A stretch of DNA of 64,000 bases from Panacagrimonas perspica (GTDB lineage Bacteria; Pseudomonadota; Gammaproteobacteria; Nevskiales; Nevskiaceae): NCBI RefSeq assembly GCF_004364935.1, contig NZ_SOBT01000009.1:686898-750897 (forward strand), given 5' to 3'. Below the pieces are notes generated by a model, which was not told the origin of the DNA, searched no databases, and saw nothing but the letters and a program-made list of their open reading frames with translations. A program made the translations under genes and the position numbers. Shown here one piece after another: positions 59,419 to 64,000 of this stretch; position 1 is the stretch's first letter; each line of letters begins with the position of its first letter.

Positions 59419-59483
59419 CCCGGGTGAAACCCTGGGCTCCTCTCGGCGGGAAAACGCAACCCCGGGTTTCACCCGGGCTACGG
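59414..59483. repeat. REP-like palindromic repeat, paired copy 9
   Basis: TGAAA-subtype element whose CGTAG supplies the stop codon of the DUF2306 gene. One base differs in the left arm (CCCTGGG). Confidence 0.9.
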
Positions 59484-59487
59484 GTAG

Positions 59488-59709
59488 TGGCAGAAAACGG
59501 GATGCCTCCCGGCAACGCGAGCGAATCTTTCCTTTGCGTCCTCTGCGCCTTTGCGTTGGAACGTGATTTCCCGGTCTGGCGCCGCGGCGCCGTCGAATGA
59601 TCGTCGGATGCCCTGTAGTCGGCGCGAAGTTCGGGATCCCGCCCGATTTCGTCGAGACCGCGGGAAAGCCTTTGAACGCAGAGGCGCGGAGGACGCAAAG
59701 AAAAAGGAC
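59488..59709. repeat. Second dispersed repeat family, copy 3 (permuted)
   Basis: Holds a GGGATGCCTCCCGGCAACGC segment, CCTTTGCGTCCTCTGCGCCT, TTGGAACGTG, then a degenerate REP half near 59612-59640, and GCCTTTGAACGCAGAGGCGC to the end. On the other strand the same modules occur in copy 2 (48587-48811) but in rotated order. The remaining 140 bp before the next gene contain AT-richer sequence and an AGGAG ribosome-binding site. Confidence 0.8.
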
Positions 59710-59848
59710 CGAAACCCGCGCAGCAAGCGCAAATCCTGATTAGAGTGTTTACTCGAAAAGGGGATTGACACCCCCCGCCCCGAACCAAACGATGGCAACC
59801 GCGCGCGAGCCCCGCCAAGAGGGCCAACCCGTGCGAGAGGAGACCCAG

Positions 59849-60754
59849 ATGACGGCCACGACAGCAGCCGCAGACAATCGCATGACGGTGCGCCAGGTGG
59901 AGTTCGCCTACCCGGCGACCATGCGGGGCCACTGGAATCCCGGCAAGCCGGAGTTCTCGCACATCGTCAACGCCGGTTCGCTGGCGATGCCGTATCTCGA
60001 GCCGTACCTGATCAAGACCATGCGCGCCGCGCGGCCGCTGGTGCGCGACGCGACGTTGCAGGCCGACCTGGACAGCTACATCCGCCAGGAGGCCACGCAC
60101 TACAAGCAGCACCGCGTGTTCAACGACGAACTCAAGGCGCGCGGCTACCGCGCCATCGAAGCCATCGAGGCGCGGCTCGCGCGCGAGTACGGCGAACTGG
60201 AATCCACCCGCAGCCTGGAGTTCAACCTCGCCTACGCCGAAGGCTTCGAGTCGATGGCGCTGGCCGTCGGCGAGATGCTGATCGAGGACCGCGAATACCT
60301 GTTCGGCAACAGCGAGAGCGGTGTCGCCTCGCTGGTGCTGTGGCACTTCGTCGAGGAGATCGAGCACAAGAACGTCGCGTTCGACGTCTTCGAGCACGTG
60401 CACGGAAACTATTTCCGCCGCGTGCATGGCCTGCTGTACGCAATCACCCACATCTTCCTGCTGACGCGCGGCAACTACCAGGCGCTGCTCAAGGAAGACG
60501 GCCTCTGGCGCAACTGGCGTTCGCGCGTCACGTTGCTGCTGCTGATCGGGCGGATCTTCCGCAAGCTCACGCCCAAGCTGCTGCGCATCCTCGTGCCCGG
60601 GTACAACCCGCGGCAGGTCGGCGATCCGCCGTGGGCGAGCCTGTGGGTCAAGCTGTTCGCGCGTGACCGCTCCGCGCTGCGGCTGGATACACGACGCCTC
60701 GATGCAGCCGAACCCATTCCCCTTGCCGCACCCCCACCTGCCGGAACGCCATGA
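59849..60754 (+). CDS. PF10118-type ferritin-like metal-dependent protein (putative diiron enzyme)
   Basis: 301 residues. The family is annotated as predicted metal-dependent hydrolase, but two ExxH motifs, E81-H84 (RQEATHYKQH) and E170-H173 (FVEEIEHKNVAFD), together with E51 and E131 in neighbouring helices, make a ferritin-like diiron-carboxylate site. A membrane-associating stretch lies near 195-215 and 235-250. AGGAG before ATG 59849 selects this start over two upstream ATGs. The stop overlaps the start of the styrene-oxide-isomerase-like gene (ATGA), so the two proteins are made together. Oxygenase or hydroxylase activity is an inference. Confidence 0.82.
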   Translation: MTATTAAADNRMTVRQVEFAYPATMRGHWNPGKPEFSHIVNAGSLAMPYLEPYLIKTMRAARPLVRDATLQADLDSYIRQEATHYKQHRVFNDELKARGYRAIEAIEARLAREYGELESTRSLEFNLAYAEGFESMALAVGEMLIEDREYLFGNSESGVASLVLWHFVEEIEHKNVAFDVFEHVHGNYFRRVHGLLYAITHIFLLTRGNYQALLKEDGLWRNWRSRVTLLLLIGRIFRKLTPKLLRILVPGYNPRQVGDPPWASLWVKLFARDRSALRLDTRRLDAAEPIPLAAPPPAGTP

Positions 60755-61293
60755 GCGCTGAATCCTCGATCGGAACCGAAGCAAGCACGGTCGCCGGGCC
60801 GGGCCCGATGACCGAACGCATGCGCACCTTGCTGTTCCTCAACGGCGTGGGCCTGCTGATCCTGGCGATCTTCATCGGCTGGATCTGGTTCTTCACGCTG
60901 CTCGGCAAGATCGTGCTGTGGCCGCTGCCGATCGACATCCCCATCTCGCTGCCGGACGACGGCCGCGCATGGCGCATGGCGCACATGGAAGGCATCACGC
61001 ACGGCCTGCTGCTGATGGCCTGGGCCGCCGGCGGACGTTTCTTCCGTCTCAGCGTGCGCCAGTTCAAATGGTTCTTCTGGTCGGCGCTGATCACCGGCTG
61101 GCTGTTCACCATCCCGACGATCTTCAACGCATTGTTCGGCACGCGCGGACTGTCGTTCGGCGGCGCCCCGTTCAAGGGCGGACTCGCCAACGACATCATC
61201 TATCTCACCGGATGGCCGCCGGTGCTGTGCGTGCACATCATGCTCGGGCTCGCATTGCTCGGCGTGTGGCGGCATTTGAAGTCGGTTCGGTAG
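60751..61293 (+). CDS. Styrene-oxide-isomerase-like integral membrane protein
   Basis: 180 residues with four membrane helices (about 26-50, 80-97, 105-127, 148-172). The order of conserved pieces, WRMAHMEGITHGLLL with H78, a central helix with ITGW, RGLSFGG at 132-138 and a final leucine-rich helix ending LKS, parallels StyC of Pseudomonas (RAHSGP...NG, DGW, RGLTFG), as far as I recall that sequence. In StyC the equivalent histidine ligates a heme b that drives epoxide-to-aldehyde isomerisation. ATG overlaps the stop of the PF10118 gene, implying a functional pair. No styrene monooxygenase genes (styAB) are nearby. Confidence 0.65.
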   Translation: MSAESSIGTEASTVAGPGPMTERMRTLLFLNGVGLLILAIFIGWIWFFTLLGKIVLWPLPIDIPISLPDDGRAWRMAHMEGITHGLLLMAWAAGGRFFRLSVRQFKWFFWSALITGWLFTIPTIFNALFGTRGLSFGGAPFKGGLANDIIYLTGWPPVLCVHIMLGLALLGVWRHLKSVR

Positions 61294-61354
61294 AGCGGGC
61301 GGAACGTCGATCGCGCAGCCTGCGGGTATTTCGCCGCGGGCGAGCGAGTGCGAT

Positions 61355-61491
61355 CCCGGGTTTCACCCGGGCTACGTGTTGATCCGATGCCGGTTCGAGA
61401 ATGCGAGCGGCGGCTCGACCCCGTAGCCCGGGTGCAACCCGGGGCTTTTCTCGACGGGCGAACACAACCCCGGACTTCGTCCGGGCTACGG
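61355..61491. repeat. REP-like lone half plus hybrid paired element (copy 10)
   Basis: A lone TTTCA half (61355-61376) is followed by a paired element (61422-61491) whose left half is the TGCAA subtype and right half the ACTTCGT subtype. The two arms fold separately better than with each other. The element ends 6 bp from the stop of the convergent GST gene. Confidence 0.85.
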
Positions 61492-61496
61492 ATGCG

Positions 61497-62105
61497 TCAC
61501 TGCGCGGGCTTCGTCGCCACCGAACTCGGCCGCGCCATCAAATGCTCGCGCCACGCCGCGATGCCCGGCGGCGGCGTGATCTCCATCAACGGCAGGAATT
61601 CCAGGAACGGGATGTAGGCGATGTCGGCCAGCGAATAGCGGCCACCGACGAGATACTCCGCGCCACCCAGATCGCTTTCGAGAATCGCGAGGTGCTTCTC
61701 GATCTCCTCCCTGGCCTTGGCCATGTCGGCCTCGATCCAGCGGTCCTTCGGCAGGAACCGCTTCGGGAAGATGATCGTCCCGGTCTGCCGCGTCATCTGC
61801 AGGTCGCAAAGCTTCATGTGCATGTCGACGAGCGCGCGTCCCCGCACATCCGCCGGCACCAGCGCCGGCGTCGGGTGCGTGGCCTCGAGGTAATTCAGGA
61901 TCGCGGAGGATTCGTAGAGCATGAATCCGTCCTCTTCCAGCGCCGGCACCCGGCCGTAGGGATTGCGCTTGCGGTACTCCGGCTTGCGATGCTCGCCGGC
62001 CTGCATGTCCACGACGATCTTCTCGTGCGGAATGTTCTTCTCGACGAGCGCGATGTGCACGCGGCGGACGAAGGTGGAGTACGGGTGACCGTGGATGCGG
62101 ATCAT
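61497..62105 (-). CDS. Glutathione S-transferase family protein
   Basis: 202 residues. N-terminal thioredoxin fold with GHPYSTFVRRVHIAL (possible catalytic Ser/Tyr), NPYGRVPALEEDGF (cis-Pro) and YESSAILNYLE (glutathione contact), then an all-helical C-terminal domain with GGRYSLADIAYIPFLEF. ATG 62105 has AGGAG 8 nt upstream. It is convergent with the epoxide-isomerase-like gene. GSTs often handle epoxides, so a link with that neighbour is possible but unproven. Confidence 0.9.
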   Translation of the reverse strand: MIRIHGHPYSTFVRRVHIALVEKNIPHEKIVVDMQAGEHRKPEYRKRNPYGRVPALEEDGFMLYESSAILNYLEATHPTPALVPADVRGRALVDMHMKLCDLQMTRQTGTIIFPKRFLPKDRWIEADMAKAREEIEKHLAILESDLGGAEYLVGGRYSLADIAYIPFLEFLPLMEITPPPGIAAWREHLMARPSSVATKPAQ

Positions 62106-62307
62106 CGGAGCGCTCCTGCACAGATTCGGATTCAGGCCCGAGCGTAACCCGGGCGCCGCATCGCGCCGCAATTCGAAGACACCCTCGGCGCGCTGTGAAG
62201 AAACCCACATCACCGGCCGCCCGACGGCCGCGCAGTGGACTACGCTGCACCCGGTCCTTCGCATGCCGCGAAGGTCGCTGTTCCAGCGCCGCCCCCTGGA
62301 GTCGCCG

Positions 62308-63417
62308 ATGCGCATCCTCTGGCTTCTCGTCGTCACGTCGCTGACGTGGTTCCTCTCGCTGCCCGCCTCGGCCGCGGCGCTCGCGATCCCGCCGTTCACG
62401 CCCAACGTCGTCGACCCGCACGGCTACCTCGACGCGGCCGCCACCGAGCGCGTCAACCTGGAGCTGCAGCGGATCCGCGACGAGAGCCACGTCTGGGGCG
62501 CGGTCTACATCGTGGACACGCTCGGCGGCGAGCCCATCGAGAACGTCGCCGTGAAGGCCTTCGAGAAATGGCAGCTCGGCGAGAAGGGCGTCGACAACGG
62601 CCTGCTGCTGGTGCTGGCGATCGACGATCGCAAGTCGCGCTTCGAGGTCGGCTACGGACTGGAAGGCACGATCACCGACGTGGCCTCGCTGCGGGCACTC
62701 GATAGTTATCTCGCACCGGGCATGCGCGAAGGCAATATCGAGGGCGCGATCGTGAATGCGTTCGGCTTCCTGTCGCGCCTGGTCGCGCAGGATCCCGGCG
62801 CCGTGCTCGAACTGCAGACACCCGACATCGAGTCCACGTCCGGCGACGACGACATGGACTGGCATCGCGGCCTGGTCGCCTGGGGCGTGTTCCTGGTGCC
62901 GCTGTGGCTGTGCATACCGCTGCGCAACCTCTGGGTCGGTTACCGGCGCCGCGCGCTGTTCGAAGAACATCCGGTGCTGGCACTGCGCGGTGACGAGCAG
63001 GTGGCGAAGCCGCAAGCGACCGCCGGAGGCGGAGCATTCAAGTGGGGAATCCTGCTGTTCCTGTCGGTCAACCCGGGCGTGTTCGTGTTCTTCCTGTCGG
63101 CGATGGAGCAGCTCGTCTACTACGGCGCGGTCGCCGTCACAGCGCTCATCGCGTTGCTGGTGATCTTCATGCCGGGGCGCAAGTACGGCTCGATCGAGCG
63201 CTATCAGCAGTTCCTGGAGAAAGTCGCGAAGGAACGCGCCGACCTGATCGCCAAGGGCCATCTCGAGCAGACCGCGGCCGGCGACTACCGCTACACCGCT
63301 GCGTACCACGCGAGTCGCGCCTCGTCGTCCTCCTCTTCATCGTCGTCGAGCAGCAGTTCGTCCTCGTCCTCCGGTGGTGGCCGCTCCGGCGGCGGCGGCG
63401 CCAGCTCCGGCTGGTAG
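62308..63417 (+). CDS. TPM (YgcG)-domain membrane protein with polyserine tail
   Basis: 369 residues. Signal peptide (LWLLVVTSLTWFLSLPASAAA), TPM domain (about 30-165; VVDPHGYLDAAATERVN, GAVYIVDTLGGE, DNGLLLVLAIDDRKSRFEVGYGLEG in blocks), membrane helices near 190-210 and 245-290, and a tail with 17 consecutive serines (339-355) then GGGRSGGGGASSGW. The TPM fold is found in plant photosystem-repair and bacterial membrane proteins; function here is unknown. The polyserine uses all six serine codons. The stop TAG (63415-63417) reads GGTAGCCCGTAGCC into a REP element. Confidence 0.85.
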   Translation: MRILWLLVVTSLTWFLSLPASAAALAIPPFTPNVVDPHGYLDAAATERVNLELQRIRDESHVWGAVYIVDTLGGEPIENVAVKAFEKWQLGEKGVDNGLLLVLAIDDRKSRFEVGYGLEGTITDVASLRALDSYLAPGMREGNIEGAIVNAFGFLSRLVAQDPGAVLELQTPDIESTSGDDDMDWHRGLVAWGVFLVPLWLCIPLRNLWVGYRRRALFEEHPVLALRGDEQVAKPQATAGGGAFKWGILLFLSVNPGVFVFFLSAMEQLVYYGAVAVTALIALLVIFMPGRKYGSIERYQQFLEKVAKERADLIAKGHLEQTAAGDYRYTAAYHASRASSSSSSSSSSSSSSSSSGGGRSGGGGASSGW

Positions 63418-63419
63418 CC

Positions 63420-63489
63420 CGTAGCCTGGGCGAAACCCGGGGCTTTTCTCGACGGGTGAGCGGAACCCCGGGCTTCGCCCGGGCTACGG
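63420..63489. repeat. REP-like palindromic repeat, paired copy 11
   Basis: Starts with CGTAGCC directly after the TPM gene's own TAGCC, giving a duplicated edge. One mismatch lies in the left arm (CCTGGG). The following 99 bp to the next element show no gene. Confidence 0.88.
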
Positions 63490-63588
63490 TGAGCGCGATC
63501 TCCAAAGGCCTGCCGCTCGTGAGAAGCAGCCCTATCCAAGAAAAGCGGAGGGGCCCTCCCGACGCGGTCTCTCGACACCCGACGCCCT

Positions 63589-63657
63589 CGTAGCCCGGGT
63601 GAAACCCGGGGCTTCTCTCGCCGGGCGACCGGAACCCCGGGTTTCACCCGGGCTACG
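63589..63657. repeat. REP-like palindromic repeat, paired copy 12
   Basis: Perfect TGAAA-subtype pair. It lies in the 383-bp gene-free gap before the amidohydrolase; the last 140 bp of the gap hold an unassigned GC-rich stretch with GCGTGCGGCGCACGC and presumably the promoter. Confidence 0.92.
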
Positions 63658-63800
63658 TGAGCGACGCACGAGCGGCGTGCGGCGCACGCCGCGTGCCCGC
63701 GCGCAAAACGCCGCACCAAGGGCACGCACGCTTTGAACCTCTTGCCCCGATGGGCTAGAACTGCGGGCTCGCGACCCTCGTGGGCAGCAGGAGAAGTGTC

Positions 63801-64000
63801 ATGGCGGATTTCGATGTGCTGATTCGTGCCGGCCAGATCGTCGACGGCACCGGCGCCGCACCTTTCATCGCCGACCTCGCGATCAGGAACGGCCGCATCG
63901 CGCAGATCGCGCCGCGCATCGCCGGCACCGCGACGCAGGAGATCGACGCGAAGGGCAAGGCCGTGACACCCGGCTTCGTCGACGTGCACACACACTACGA
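63801..64000 (+). CDS. N-acyl-D-amino-acid deacylase-type amidohydrolase, N-terminal fragment
   Basis: The window ends after 66 codons. Visible residues start MADFDVLIRAGQIVDGTG, continue with the beta-sandwich segment DLAIRNGRIAQIAP and reach the metal motif of the TIM barrel, GFVDVHTHYD. This opening is typical of D-aminoacylases and related members of the amidohydrolase superfamily, which hydrolyse N-acyl bonds with one or two zinc ions. AGGAGA 9 nt upstream supports ATG 63801. Substrate and C-terminus are outside the window. Confidence 0.85.
   Translation, partial: MADFDVLIRAGQIVDGTGAAPFIADLAIRNGRIAQIAPRIAGTATQEIDAKGKAVTPGFVDVHTHY

Noticed and set aside
57473-63657. A CRISPR-like array formed by recurrent palindromes
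   Set aside because: The units are not evenly spaced, alternate with genes, and are inverted pairs rather than direct repeats with unique spacers.

Overview
This window is GC-rich, densely packed bacterial chromosome. Its gene content and order (thiD-thiE-hemL, ftsY-ftsE-ftsX, tamA-tamB, coq7, mtgA, ahpC-ahpF, an Xcc-type malate dehydrogenase and a XanB2/FkbO-type chorismatase) suggest a gammaproteobacterium, most likely in or near the Xanthomonadales (Lysobacterales). The genus cannot be fixed from sequence alone. I see no rRNA, tRNA, prophage, intact insertion sequence or CRISPR array. Both ends are cut inside genes: an ABC transporter ATPase on the left and an amidohydrolase on the right.

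Layout. 0-2.2 kb: end of an ABC ATPase, then an acyl-CoA synthetase. 2.3-7.0 kb: a sigma-54 response regulator and its sensor kinase, divergent from an outer-membrane porin and a small PBP-like protein. 7.25-11.65 kb: a five-gene operon (thermostable-hemolysin-like GNAT protein, AMP ligase, heme-oxygenase-like diiron protein, SDR, TPR protein) that looks like an uncharacterised acyl-modifying pathway. 11.7-14.7 kb: HD-domain protein, a cysteine-free CMD/AhpD-like protein divergent from a LysR regulator, and mtgA. 14.8-19.0 kb: metal-uptake group (DUF2946, TonB receptor, PepSY). 19.0-28.25 kb: a secreted protein, then thiD, a MITE, thiE, hemL, a DedA/PAP2-like/LssY fusion and ftsY-E-X. 28.3-34.1 kb: CAP lipoprotein, two cytochromes c, ppx, DUF1631. 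34.2-42.3 kb (minus strand): tamA-tamB-sanA-like-coq7 and a helical protein. 42.3-49.7 kb: GST, TraB/GumN, HCCA-isomerase-like, TMEM43-like, ttcA, luciferase-like monooxygenase, DUF2461. 49.7-57.5 kb: GH9 cellulase-like protein, mdh, corA, chorismatase, ahpC, ahpF. 57.5-64 kb: AraC regulator, DUF2306, a ferritin-like PF10118 protein overlapping a styrene-oxide-isomerase-like membrane protein, GST, TPM protein and the start of a D-aminoacylase-type hydrolase.

Two repeat families punctuate the window. The first is a palindromic REP-like element (CGTAGCCCGGGTGAAACCCG... paired with its reverse complement), with about 12 paired copies and 6 lone halves. In at least six genes the stop codon lies in or directly beside the element. 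The second is built from AACGCAAAGGCGCAGAGGAC-like segments, and two of its copies carry the same modules in permuted order.

The two most interesting candidates for undescribed biology are the thermostable-hemolysin operon (7.25-11.65 kb) and the PF10118 plus styrene-oxide-isomerase-like pair (59.85-61.29 kb). Each couples a putative non-heme diiron protein to enzymes that could process its product. All family assignments come from motifs and remembered family features; no database search was run.
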